Shown here piece by piece: positions 33,721-45,231 of a stretch of DNA of 64,000 bases (the first letter of the stretch is position 1; every line of letters starts with the position of its first letter). The notes below the pieces were generated by a model. It saw nothing but the letters and a program-made list of their open reading frames with translations, was not told the DNA's origin and ran no database searches. The stretch covers positions 154,280,881-154,344,880 of the forward strand of contig OZ024928.1 of NCBI GenBank assembly GCA_964017235.1, read 5' to 3'. The position numbers and the translations under genes were made by a program. The DNA comes from Sabellastarte sp. h YS-2021 (taxonomy: Eukaryota; Annelida; Polychaeta; Sabellida; Sabellidae).

Positions 33721-34700
33721 CACTTAGCTATTGACCTACATCTGCAAAAGCAACAAAAATATAAAGGACACAGGAAAGTAAGCTTTTGAAAAACTAGATG
33801 AATAACAAATGAAAAGATTTGCCTAACTTTGCTACTTGTGAAGGTATTTGACATTTATTTCCATCATAATTTTGCTACAAATAAGAAAATAGCTATTGCT
33901 CACTTATGACATGCAATGGAACCCCAAACGATATGCCATCTTATAGTTAAGGAAAAAGTAGCTGAACAAATTATTTTAGGAAAATCCTGTAACTGCAGTA
34001 GTTTTTGAGTTACAATGGATTTACTCACCAGTCACAATTTCAAAGTATCTATTACTCAGCTGTCCAGTGTGCAACAGGTTTGCTGCTTGACTATCTGATA
34101 GCTCATCAAAAACTAGATGAATAACATATTTGAAAAGAATTCCCTAATTTTAATACTTTTGAAGATCTTTGAAATTTACTGATGTCATTATTTTGCTACA
34201 AATAAGAAAATAGCTATTACTCACTTATGGCATGCAATAGAACCCCAAACTATATGGCATCTTATAATTAAGGACAAAGTAGCTGAACAACATATTTTAG
34301 GAAAATACTCTAACTGCACTAGTTTTGGAGTTACAATGGATTTACTCAACTGTAGAATTTCAAAGTAGCTATTACCGGGTACTCAGCTATCCAATGTGCA
34401 ACAGATCTGAAACTTTACTATGTGATAGCTTATCAAAAAGTAGATGAACAACATATTTGAAAAGAATTCCCTAACGTTAATACTTTTGAAGATATTTGAC
34501 ATTTACTTATGTCATTATTTTGCTACAAATAAGAAAATAGCTATTACTCACTTATGGCATGCAATGGGACCCCAAACTATGTACCATCTTATAGCTAAGG
34601 ACAAAGTAGCTGAACAACATATTTGAAGAAAAAGTTGTAACTGCAATAGTTTTTGAGTTATGAGCCCTTTACTCCAAGTAGCTAAGATTGCTATTACTCA
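33721..34700. repeat. Array E-related ~300 bp units
   Basis: Three longer, looser units with GCTACAAATAAGAAAATAGC and TAGCTGAACAA, near 33880, 34190 and 34520. They bridge the array and the element's 5' end. An imperfect CACA/CGCA tract lies at 34829-34850. Confidence 0.75.
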
Positions 34701-34898
34701 CTTATCTTTAGGCCTAAGTCCATAAAACCAAAAAAAATTTTCGAGGGCGTGAAAATTCATTGGGACAATTAATTTACAAAAAATCTGTAGCTGTAGTAAT
34801 TTTGGAGAAATCTGCGTGACTAACTAACGCACACACGCACGCACACACAGGCATCATTTCATAATCTCCCTCCCGGGCTAAAGCCCGGGGGGAGATAA

Positions 34899-35425
34899 TT
34901 TACTAATAATGTAAAATAATCTTAAAACTCACACATTTAATAAGAATTTCCCATTTATTTAATCTGGAGAAAAACAGCTAACTTGGTACAGCACTTATTT
35001 GAATGTTGGATTACTTAATTCTTTAATTCTGACTTTATGACATCTCTGAAAAAATAAAAATATGTCCAACGTAGCATATACATGATATTCTTATCTAGTG
35101 TTGTTGTGAATTTCTTTGCTCTCATTTTCTTTTTCTACATTATCCCCAGTTACATAAAGATCCCCATTTTCTATGTGGCTGTGAAACTTTTCAGTTGATT
35201 TTCCTTATCTTCGAATATTGATTTTATTTTTTCTTGAAATAATAATTTTTATCCAAGAACTTAGCTACTGTTTGTTAAAATAAGAATTTGTGAATGTTTC
35301 ACAGTAGAAATGAAATATTTTTGACATTACAGGAATAATTGCTTATAAACAATTTACAGATTGGAAAATGCCAAAGAAAATAACTCAACTTCTTATAAAT
35401 ACTAAATCTAATCCACCAGTTTAAA
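34899..35425. other. AT-rich spacer, no gene
   Basis: Nothing supported. It ends at the inferred left edge of DIRS copy 2. Confidence 0.5.
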
Positions 35426-35477
35426 TTGAAAATTTTAATTACGTAAATGTAGCTTTTATAAGCTACAAGCTTACCAT

Positions 35478-35613
35478 GTGGGACTGAGTGCTTTATTCGG
35501 AGGCCGCGACTCCAGCCAACGATTAAGAAAAATAACCGTTTGGAATTGGCCGAGTCCGTGTTTCAGTATGTACCCTAGCAGTGCATTATGGTCGTTCTTC
35601 CTTCTTCTCTCGT
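35478..35613. repeat. DIRS copy 2 inverted terminal repeat, left
   Basis: The inverse of about 42843-42985, including TGGAATTGGCCGAGTCC-type and CAGTATGTACCCTAGCAGTG sequence with few mismatches. Confidence 0.88.
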
Positions 35614-35673
35614 GGTAAATTTAGTCCATACCCCCTCAGCTGGAATACAGCAGGGAGGTAGGGTGGGACTTTC

Positions 35674-35776
35674 CTCAGTCCCACATGGTAAGCTTGTAGC
35701 TTATAAAAGCTACATTTATGTAATTAAAATTTTCAATTTTATTGCGCTACAATAGCTTACCATGTGGCACTGAGTG
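35674..35776. repeat. DIRS copy 2 internal complementary region
   Basis: The first half complements the left end from 35426; the second half complements the right end to 43007. They meet near TTTTCAATTTTATTGCGC. Position and structure match copy 1. Confidence 0.86.
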
Positions 35777-36092
35777 ATGAATTCAACCGCCCGGTGGCGG
35801 GATTACAGCTGAGACTGGAAAAGTGTTATTTACCTTAGAATTTAGAATTAACAGATGTCAAAAATACCAAAAATTGGTCAAAAGAGTCAGTCTGAGTCCC
35901 AATTACAGAACCCCAGTTCTAATGGTCGGGTCTGTAAATAGCCAAAAACCAGTAGAAGTGATGACGGTACGGATATCGTCTAGATGTTCTGAGAGAAGAG
36001 AGTGCAGCCGAGCTCACTCATGAATAACCAACCCGTAAGGGCATCACTGATAAAGTACAGACCCTAGGCCTGAATCTCATACCATTTGCCAC

Positions 36093-37140
36093 CTAAAATG
36101 AGATTAGGGTACATTGGATAAGGGATTCATTATACAGATAAAAATTAAAGGATAAAAAGACCTTACCGTGAACATCTGGAAAGTAACTGATACCTAGACC
36201 CTGGGAAGGACTCCTGAAGACTTGGATGCAGCTGGCGTGCCCCCCCCCCCCCTTCTTTTCTTCCCGAAGATGAGGATGCTGAGGGGAAGGGTCTAGGACT
36301 TGTTCTGCCGCTACTACTGGTCCCAGATACATATTGTTGTCGTTGTCTGACCAAGTAAGGTCTTTTAAGTAAAAATTGCATTATCTGGTCCACCGATACC
36401 CCACCGTAAAAGGCCTTAGAGGCTGCGAAGGCCCAAATGTCATGCGCTTTGACTTGGACCAAGTCCAAGGCTTGTTGGTCTACTTGTTTGTAACAAAGAA
36501 GAATGGTTTGTTTCAACCAGGAAGAGAGTGTAGCGGGTCTGATGTCTGAGGTATGTCCTTTCTTAAAGGAGATGAAAAGAAGGGATCGGGAACCTCTTAG
36601 GTCCTTGGTTCGATCCATATAGTACCTCAGGGCCCGTACCGGACATAGGGTCCTGTCTTCCTTGAATTGTCTATCTACAATGGTAGTGAGAGCAGGAATA
36701 GTCACCGGAGACACACTTTGCGAACCTTCTCTTGCTAGTTGGTTTTTGGCTATGAAGTCAGAAGAAGGGAACAAGGCAACCTTTTCCCATTGGCCTAGAT
36801 TAGATACTTTGTTTGCAATCCAGGCTTGGATTTCGCTGCAGCGCTTGCCGGAGGCCAAAGCAAGCAAGAAAGCAGTTTGAGAGTAAGATGTTTCAGGTCT
36901 ATGTCTTTCATAGGCTCAAAGGGTGCTTTTGTGAGCTCATTGAGAACAACAGAAAGGTTCCACTTAGGAAGATTCCTGGAACTTTTGGGACGATCCCTGT
37001 GGAAACTGGAGAGTAACCTATGAAGGTCTCCATTATGTGCTATATGTTGGGCCGTTGGGCCCAAAGTGTCAACAATGGCAGTCCTGTAACCATCAATGGT
37101 AGAGGGGCGCCTGTTTAAGTCTTGGTACAGGTACATGAAA
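36093..37140 (-). pseudogene. DIRS copy 2 tyrosine recombinase, main part
   Basis: Minus strand: RRPSTIDGYRTAIVDTLG (N-part, 37110-37060), then after a frame change LALASGKRCSEIQAW with the first catalytic Arg (36867-36820), and KAHDIWAFAAS near 36420-36450. In that H-x-x-R box the Arg is Trp (36433-36435), explained by one C-to-T change. A further frame change separates the nucleophile segment FYLKDLTW (about 36365-36340). The protein start lies beyond the nested insertion at 39818-39975. Inactive by at least three lesions. Confidence 0.85.
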
Positions 37141-37426
37141 CAAGAGGAGAATGCCCGTGAACGGGCACTGTGTCAGCTGACTGAGTGTTTTTGATTTGTG
37201 AAGGTGATTAGAGGACAGAATAATTATCAGGAAAAGGGCTGTACAGAAATACAGTAAATGGTAACTGAACAGCAAGTTCGAAAGAAATTCCGAAGCTGAC
37301 AGAAGAAAAGGATAAAAAAGTTGTGCCCTGTAAATGGTATTATGAAGGAAAATAACAAGGTAATTGTTTAAGTGTAAAAAATAGGTTAAAACATATTTAA
37401 AGAAATACTACAAATACAATATCCTC

Positions 37427-38156
37427 GTTCGACCTTGAAGAAGGGGTCCAAGGTCAAATCTAACCACACAAATACATTCCCAGCCCATGATTTCCTATGG
37501 TTTACCATTCCAAACCTCTAGGACCAATTATAAATGAGTTATAAGCACTTTTAAGCTTGGCTGTCCTCATTTGACCTTGAAGGAGGGGTCCAAAGGTCAA
37601 ATCTGACCATACCAAAAGATTCCGAGCCAATGATTTCCTATCACCAATAATAAGTGAGTTGTAGGCACTTTCAATTTTCGCTATCCTCATTTGACCTTGA
37701 AGGAGGGTTCCAAGGTCAAATCGGACCATATCAACAGATTCACAGCCCATGATTTCCTGTCTGTTTACCATCCCAAACCTCTGGGACCAATAATAAGCGA
37801 GTTATAAGCACTTTTAAGTTTGGCTATCCTTGTTTGACCTTGAAGGAGGGGGTCATTGAAGGTCAAATCTGACCACACCAAAAGATTCCCACCCCATGAT
37901 TTCCTACAGGTTGGTTTATCATCCCAAACCTCTAGGATCAATAATAAGGGAGATATAAGCACTTTTCATGACTGACAAAAAACACCTGTGGCGGCCATCT
38001 TGTTTCTCAAAATGAGGCCAAAAATATTCCCAGACAACATTTTATGGTTATTAATATATACTGCAAACTTAAGAAAGCTAGCTATAATATTTTTTTTCAT
38101 CAGAGCAGTAATGGTGAAATCTCTCTCTACACACTGCGGCTATCCAGTGGATACAA
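37427..38156 (-). mobile_element. Helitron C fragment nested in element A
   Basis: Array C units with TTTGACCTTGAAGGAGG, then the tail with GGCGGCCATCTTG and the 5' end hairpin ending GGATACAA at 38156. The 3' (CTAG) end is missing on the left, so it is truncated. Array A sequence continues on both sides. Confidence 0.8.
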
Positions 38157-39420
38157 TGATTTACTCAACAGTGAGAACCTGAAAGTAGCTATTGCTCACC
38201 TATGCCATGACATAGAGGTCTGCAATTTCACTATGTTATAGCTGACCAAAAATTCTGTGAATAACATATTTAACTAATTACTCTAAATGTAATAGTTTTC
38301 AAGTTACAACTGATTTACTCAACAGTGAGAACCTCAAAGGAACTATTACTCAGCTATGCAATGAGCTACATGTCTGAAATTTTACTATGTTATAGCTAAC
38401 CCAAAAGTAGGTGAACAACATATTTAAGCAAACTACTGTAAATGCAATAGTTTTCAAGCTACAACTGATTTACTCAATAGTAAGAACCTGAAAATAGCTA
38501 TTGCTCCGCTATGCCATGAGCTATAGGTCTGTAATTTCACTATGTTATAGCTGACCCAAAAGTAGGTGAACAATATATTTTAACAAAATACTCCAAATGC
38601 AATATTTTTCAAGTTATAGCAGATTTACTCAACAGTCAGTACCTGAGAATAGCTATTGCTCAGTTGTGCCATGAGCTATAGGTCTATAATTTCACTATGT
38701 TATAGCTGACCCAAAAGTAGCTGAATAACATATTTGCACAAATTTCTGTAAATGCAATAGTTTTCCAATTATAACTGATTTACTCAACAGTGAGAACTTC
38801 AAAGTAGCTATTACTCAGCTATGAAATGAGCCACAGGTCTGAAACTTCACTATGTTATAGCTGACCCCAAAATAGGTGAATAACATATTGAAACAAAATA
38901 CTCTAAATGCAATAGTTTTCAAGTTATAAGTGATTTACTCAACAGTGATAACCTAAAAGTAGCTATTACTCAGCTATGCCATGAGCTACAGGTCTGAAAT
39001 TTTACTATGTTATAGCTGGCCCAAAAGTAGCTGAATAACATATTTATACGAAATTCTCTAAATGCAATAGTTTTCAAGTTATAAGCGATTTACTCAACAG
39101 TGATAACCTAAAAGTAGCTATTACTCAGCTATGCCATGAGCTACAGGTCTGAAATTTCACTATGTTATAGCTGGCCCAAAAGTAGCTGAATAACATATTT
39201 ATACGAAATTCTCTAAATGCAATAGTTTTTAAGTTACAAGTGATTTTACTCATAATGGAAGTTACTGAAAAGCCCAAAAGTAGCTATTACTCACTTAGCT
39301 ATTGAGACAGACACCCAACTTACTCACCATATTGTAGCTATGAAAAAAGTAGCTGAACAACATATTTTCACAAAATGCTGTAAATGCAACACTTTTGAAG
39401 TTATAAGTGATTTAGTGCAT
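38157..39420. repeat. Satellite array A, second copy
   Basis: About eight ~155 bp units, nearly identical to 1-1760 base for base over the first several units. Confidence 0.92.
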
Positions 39421-39817
39421 GATTTCATGAATTTTAATGCATTAAAAATTATTAAAAAAAATTATTTAAAAAAAAGTAAGACAGATCCAGGTCTCATACT
39501 CACACAAGAGAATCTACCTCTGGCCTAGTACATATATGCAAGATATATATGAGAGAAATCCCTGCAATAGTCACTGAGAAAATTGTGATAAAAAGTTGAA
39601 ATTTTCACACTTTTGGTGGGGGTACCCCCCTTGTAATGTCTCTAGCAAACAGACGAACAGACAGATTTGCATGCCTTGAACAATTTTTCATCCTCGATAG
39701 ATAAGGTATCTTTTAAAAAAAACAGCATGTCTCTAGGCCTTGTAGTTTTGGAGAAGAAGTTGTTCACGCATACGCGTACGCCCACGCCGCAGAGTGATGA
39801 CATGTCAGCTGACATAA

Positions 39818-39975
39818 AAATCTGAGATTTGTTTCACAGATAGAGTGGAGAAATCCACCGAATTTTCTCTGCACCATTTTTCAAATAGGGCCCACTTTGA
39901 TTTGTAGAAGGTTCTTGTTGATGACCTCTGAGGTGCAGCAATTCTCTCTGCCACCTCCGCAGAGAAGCCTTGTTC
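39818..39975 (-). pseudogene. DIRS copy 2 tyrosine recombinase, N-terminal piece
   Basis: The minus strand reads GFSAEVAERIAAP and later FEKWCRENSVDFSTLSVKQ, typical of the SAM-like N-terminal domain that precedes the recombinase core. It stops at the edge of element A and continues at 37140 in the same frame. It overlaps, in another frame, the end of the RNase H reading frame. Confidence 0.78.
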
Positions 39976-39979
39976 TTGG

Positions 39980-40430
39980 AGTTATGCACTCCTAGACACC
40001 AGGCATGGAGGTTGAGATGTTGCGGAATGCTGTGGAATACGTAACTGTGGGACTGTTTGAGTAGTGTTGTTGACACTGGGAGTTGTAGTGGGATCTCTGT
40101 TGAGAGCTGCACTAGGTCCCAAAACCAGGGCATCCCTGGCCAGCCTGGGGTTATTAGTATGATCAGGCAATGGCATTGCCTGATTTTTTGGATCACCCTG
40201 TGAAGGAGAGCCATTCGAGGGTAAGCATAGGCAGTGAGACCTGTCCAGTTTATGTTTAGAGCATCGATATCCCAGGCCTTTTGGTCTGGGATAGGAGACA
40301 CGTACAGAGGGAGTTTGTGGTTCAGATAAGTGGCAAACAGGTCTACACGAGGAGTGAACCACTTTTGACAGATCTGCTTGAACACCTGTGGATGTAGTGA
40401 CCATTCTGTCGACTGAACTTGGTTGGACCT
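39980..40430 (-). pseudogene. DIRS copy 2 late RNase H segment
   Basis: The minus strand has TEWSLHPQVFKQICQKW, VDLFATYLNHKLPLYVSP and ILITPGWPGMPWFWDL. These are the last parts of the DIRS RT-RNase H polyprotein and match copy 1 at 22950-22890. The polymerase and early RNase H are absent: the gag stop lies only about 25 bases upstream. A deletion of the order of 1.2-1.5 kb is implied. Confidence 0.85.
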
Positions 40431-40450
40431 GGACAGAGGAAAACGATTGG

Positions 40451-42445
40451 TTACTGCTTTGGGAGGAATTGCCCCATAGGGCGTTTCCTGTAGGAGCCTC
40501 TTTTCTTATTGTGGTGGGGACCACGAAAGGGCTTGTTTTGATAGGGTCCAAAACCTTGAGAGTTTTTTCTAGTGCCTTTTTTAAGGAGGGAGTCCTCTCC
40601 ATCTTTTACCAGTTGAGACTTGAAAAGAGGAGTAGGCCAGAAGGGCGAGTTCCTCAACTCCTGACGTCTCGATTCCCCCAGATGGGGATGAAGGAGGGTC
40701 ATTTCAGCTTCTCTTCGTAGAAGGCCGGTATTGCCCATGGTGCAGAGTTCCCTCTGGAGGATATGAGCTACAGACTTACTGAAGCATGCTAGGGTCCTTT
40801 GTTGAATGAGAATCCTTTTCTCCATTATATCAAAGTAATCACAAACATTCTGATAGCCCCGTTTGATGAGCTTTCTAGGTTCAGCCCCATCCAAAATCTG
40901 GTTTTTGGTCTTCCTGAGAGAAGACCTGGCACTGGAAAGGCCCTTTTCCAGAACAGTGTTGCATGCAGAAGAAGTCCTGGCAAAAGTAGCAGTGAAGTTG
41001 ATGGTGGAGAGATTTTGTCTAGACTGTTGCTCGAGTTCCTTAAGGATATGGAGAGGAACCTTGGCAACAGGGGCCCCAGAGGGTTTGGGCGAAATACAGA
41101 TTTTGGCAAAATCTGTGTTGAGCTCTTGAAGCTTGTCTTCAAAACAAGGTTATCCCACCTTGTAGTATTTAGCTGTTGAAGCTGGGGGTTTTATATACTT
41201 ACCCTCAGGTAAGTTAGAGGCCAAGAAATCTTGCTCGAACTTCTCAAAGGCGTCTTTGAGAATAGGGCTCAGGGGGAGCATAGCAGAAGGGCCTCTAGGC
41301 CTTAGCTCCTGTTGGCCTTTCTCGTTGTCTAGGCCGAGCACAGTAGTAGAGGACCTAGGCAGAGTTTCCCTGGGGTCAGGGAGATCAAGGATTTGCCTGA
41401 AGGTTTCAACCTCCTCAGTATACTGGGAAGGTAGATCATTCATATCTACCTCCCTATAGAACACTGGATCTGAGCTGGCCTGGGGTTGAGGTTCTGGAGG
41501 AACCTTAGGTTGAGATTGTGCAAACCCTCGGAAATGGGCAGAGGACTCATCTTCCTCTGTAGACGACTGAGATTTGTGGATGGGTTTGGATTTATGTTTC
41601 CTCTTGTCAGAGTGCTTTTTGTGTTTAGGTTGTGCCTGGTAGTACTCGGAATCGGAACACTGTTCCGAGTAGTCCGAATCGGGATCCGAGTGTACAACAC
41701 GCTCAGAGTGAGGTTTTTTAGTAGACTTTGGACGAAGTGGAGGGCCATAAGGCTCCAGGTCCATTGGTTGAACTTCCGAGTGATCAGAGTGAACCGGATC
41801 AGAAGTCCGAGTTGGAGGATTTGTTTGAGAAGTTCCAGGTCTAGGGTTTGCTTGAGCCGAATCGGATGTCTTATCTACACCCGATTCTTTTTTCTGTAAT
41901 GAAAGCATTTCATCTCTTAGAGATTTCATGGCATTAAGCATAGAAGCCTGGAACAAACCCATCTCTTGCTTCGGTTGGATGTTAAAAGTATTGCCCAAGG
42001 ATTTTTCCAACCTATTTTCAATCTTATTTTGCAATGCAGTACCTGGGGTTGGTGGGACATTACGTGGAGTTTTAATTGACAATGTTTCAAAGCATAAGGG
42101 TTGGGGGCGAGGAGGAGAAGAAAATAAATTTTCAGCAGCACCCTCCAAGTCTGCTTGAGAGCCAGTAAAAGATTCCTCATCGTCCCCTAAAAGGTCAAGG
42201 TCATCCTTGCTGGTATTTACATCCGACTTCTGTTTCCGAGTGTACCGACGTCGGTTTTTAATTTTTGCATGCTGTCCTGCAGAGAGATCTTTACAAATAT
42301 TGCAAGGAGACTGATTTGTCACACAAGGGTCGTCTCCCTTGCCAGATTCTCTGCACGTCGGACAATAGTTATCAAAAGATTAAAAGAAAAACAAGTGTCT
42401 GCATTTGGACGACCTTGGTTTAGCACTAGCTTGGTGGAAAGACAT
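40451..42445 (-). pseudogene. DIRS copy 2 gag-like ORF1 with two stops
   Basis: One minus-strand frame from ATG at 42445 to 40451, broken by TAA at 42380-42382 and TAA at 41150-41152. Otherwise it is open, about 664 codons. Near the N-terminus a Cys cluster (CPTCRESGKGDDPC, then PCNIC) resembles a zinc-binding motif. The middle is rich in Ser, Asp, Lys and Pro; the C-terminus is basic (GSYRKRPMGQF). DIRS ORF1 is thought to package the RNA. The long open frame with only two point stops suggests recent activity of this lineage. Confidence 0.8.
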
Positions 42446-42842
42446 CTTTAAGCAATAAAAAAAGAATCCGAGAAAATAAACACCAACAATAAAATTAAAT
42501 ATAAAAGTGTGTGATAACACAAAAGGACGGGATTCACAAGTAAAACTTGAGAAAACAATAAAAAAGCAATAAAAGGGCAGTAGGAGACGTACAACCTCCA
42601 AGATGTTGGTGATAAAGCAAGTTAACAGGCTTTATTGAGAATTAAATCCGAGTGGAAGACGCGGAAAACTCACAAAACGTAGTTAACTCAAAATATAAAA
42701 TGGATACTTCCCAAACTTTCAGAGAATATGTTATGTAATAAAATAAAATAAGTAATGAAAAATGAACATCCAACAATACGTATATGCTGAGATATCAGTG
42801 AATTGTTGAGAAATATTTCAAACGTCTTTCCAAGATGGTGGC

Positions 42843-42985
42843 CAACAAGAGAAGAAGGAAGAACGACCACAATGCACTGCTAGGGTACATACTGAAACAT
42901 GGACTCGGCCAATTCCAAACAGTTATTTTCCTTAATCGTTGGCTGGAGTCGCAGCCTCTGAATAAAGCACTCAGTCCCATATGGT
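42843..42985. repeat. DIRS copy 2 inverted terminal repeat, right
   Basis: The inverse of 35478-35613. It includes CAAGATGGTGGCCAAC just inside. Confidence 0.85.
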
Positions 42986-43289
42986 AAGCTATTTGAGTGC
43001 AATAAAATATTATTTTCAGAAACTGGTACTTTTTTATTATTACTTGTTTCATGAAATTGGAAATAATACTGAAATATACTACAAATAATGTATAGACAGT
43101 AACAAAACTGAGATCTAAGATAACACATTTTGTACAGTACTGCAGTGTGTCTGCATAGATGGGTTCATACGATGACGACATAGCATAAACAAATTTGGGG
43201 TCAAATGTTCAAAAGAGGCAGGGTCTTGCTTTCTAAGCTTCAAGTGAAGATTTTAAACATTACACACTTCTGTGGGTTTTTTGTTTTGG

Positions 43290-44110
43290 TTTATATATCA
43301 TTTATAATATATGAATGAATTAATAGATGAAATTTGTGTTTTTGGTTGCATTAGCCCTTTAAATAAGTGTAGTCTCATCAGCATATTGAGTAATGTTTAT
43401 TTCTATATTTTTCAATTTGACACCATGTACATTTTGATGTTGCGATATCAGAGTTCAAAATATTTCCAAGAAACTGAATCCAATGCCTTTTCAAAATCAA
43501 TAAGCACTAAAAAGCCAGGGATATCAGCCTTTTCAGTTTACTCTATTATGCAAAAGATCATACACAAAGCCTGAAGTGTCACTGATGTATCTTCCTGGGA
43601 CAAATCTTGTTTGTGTTGTTTCAATCAGCTTATCAAACAAAGGTTTGATCTGGTGTGGTATGGAGGTTTGTATATAACTGCAAGTAAAGATAGAGGACAC
43701 CAATTTTTCAATAATTCTGTGGCATTGATCTTTTTTGGATGACATAATACATTGTCTAAATGATATTGTCATTGTGCCTTTTTCTAAAAGCAGAGTCTAC
43801 TGTTTTTAAAATCCAGAATTTCAGATTGGGCTGGAAACTTGGAAAAATTCTGAAGCAAATTCTTCCATACCTGGTGTTCTGTTACTTTTATTGCAGTGAC
43901 TTGGCCATTTGCAAGAAACTCAATTATCACCGACATCAAATTAAAGCCACCGTGGGCCCTTTATTGTCCCAAATTCTCATTAGAACCATACAAACCAGAA
44001 AAAAGTCTTAAATTTGAGCTTGAGACCAGGCTAATACCTTTCAGAAAAATCAGCTGTACGAAAGTATCTATGTTTAGACTTAATTTTCTTGAATAAGGAC
44101 AACTGTCAGA
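43290..44110 (-). pseudogene. L1/Tx1-like LINE reverse transcriptase remnant, unit 2
   Basis: Minus strand, with frame changes: KPLFDKLIETTQTRFVPGRY and a following ISDT, then IPGFLVLIDFEKALDSVSW (about 43530-43465), the RT motif A region. Then, after a deletion, TQYADETTL (43389-43363), where the catalytic second Asp is Glu. The order and phrases are those of L1/Tx1-type ORF2. It runs against the ZNF genes and is shared by the three units. Inactive. Confidence 0.75.
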
Positions 44111-45231
44111 AAATACTGTAAGACATGAGGGCATTATGGTAATCCTGTAAGAAATAATAGGAAAATTTTTCCACATTCCACAAAAATTTAAACTACTTTA
44201 AAAGGTTCAAACTGATTAAGTTCTGTTGATAATGCAGCCAAGTTAACCTAGTGGGGTTTCTTTACCTTAAAAGGTAGTAAACATTCAAGTAATTATATAT
44301 AAGGTTTAAGTAAAAATATAATGGGTAAAAAAAGAAATTGATGGGTAAAATTTCATCCCTGATAAATTGGTGGCAGGCAAAGTCCCTGATGAGCATTTTT
44401 GTAATGAGCATAGTTCCTGATGCCAGATGGACATTATTTTGGACATCCCTGGCTTGAATAATGACAAAGTGGCACATTGTAAGACATGAGGACATTATGG
44501 TAACCCTCCAACAAATGACTGAAACATTTTTCATGTTCTACAAAATATAAGTTATACATTCCCCCGCCCTTTTTTTTTATAAAATAACCCTGTTTTAAAA
44601 CATTTTACCTTTTCCATAAAGTATTGTCCACAGTAACTAAAAAATAATGCATATACTTTTCAATGGCAAATTAATATCCAAGCAGGAATTCCTGTCTTTG
44701 TGGTAAAGTAAGAATGGATCAATAACAAGGCCCAGTACTGATGTATTTCAGTACTCAGCATGTGTGTTGTGTTATGAAAGGAAGTAATTGCTTTCAACAA
44801 AGAGTGGAAAGTATTCAAAAGTTGGTGATTTTCAAAACATATTTCTGTTTCTGAACACTGTGTGTTGAAGGTGATACTTTGTTGTGTTGGGTGTTATTTA
44901 AGAGTGAATTCAAATCTGCTTATATTATGGATGTTCTCCCTTTGTGTCTGAGTACAGATGAACAAGCAATAAGCTCTGGATACACATATTTTCCTGTGAT
45001 AAACTAAACTGATGTAAAATATAAACTGAAACTGGTATATCTACACATTAAACAACAAATATTAACCACATAGTGAAACTTAGAGACGCTGAATGGAATA
45101 TTTCACATCACTGTGGATTTTTGAAAGGCAGTGTAATATATTGTACAGACCATGTGTATCTTTAGACGGTGATATAAATATTAAAATGATCTATGCTCAC
45201 TTTAATTGAAGAACAATCTATGCTTAGCTGA
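44111..45231. other. Conserved upstream segment of ZNF unit 2
   Basis: Non-coding, aligned with 3660-4672 and 57210-58260. The block 44690-44950 (GGAATTCCTGTCTTTGTGG, TTTCAGTACTCAGCATGTG, GGATGTTCTCCC) is nearly identical to units 1 and 3, more than its surroundings. It has the uninterrupted MITE target site near 45113. Confidence 0.55.

Larger units (their letters stand above)
32106..34898 (-). mobile_element. Helitron-like element E with array E
   Basis: On the minus strand the 5' end is TTATCTCCCCCCGGGC with the perfect palindrome CCCGGGCTTTAGCCCGGG (34868-34898). The 3' end is GGGAGATAA, a short GCAT...ATGC stem and CTTG, next to host T (32106-32140). The same GGGAGATAA-stem-CTTG order ends family X elements. 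No coding capacity. The start by CAAG at 32106 is inferred from this likeness. Confidence 0.68.
37141..39817 (-). mobile_element. Helitron-like element A, copy 2 (inside DIRS recombinase)
   Basis: On the minus strand the 5' end is TTATGTCAGCTGACA (39817). The 3' end is the hairpin TGCCCGTTCACGGGCA, eleven bases and CTTG at 37141, followed by host T. Deleting it joins the DIRS recombinase in frame with no extra or missing base, so both limits are exact and there is no target duplication. The interior is array A (as at 1-1760, ~four units shorter) with a nested Helitron C piece. Non-autonomous. Confidence 0.9.
35426..43007 (-). mobile_element. DIRS-like retrotransposon, copy 2 (RT deleted, nested insertions)
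   Basis: Inverted terminal repeats lie at about 35478-35613 and 42843-42985. The internal complementary region is at 35674-35776 and fuses the complements of both ends. Inferred ends are TTGAAAATTT (35426) and GCAATAAAA (43007). Minus-strand order: gag (42445-40451), a late RNase H piece, tyrosine recombinase. The polymerase domain is missing. Element A (37141-39817) has inserted into the recombinase. It is a different DIRS lineage from copies 1 and 3, as its terminal sequence differs. Confidence 0.87.
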
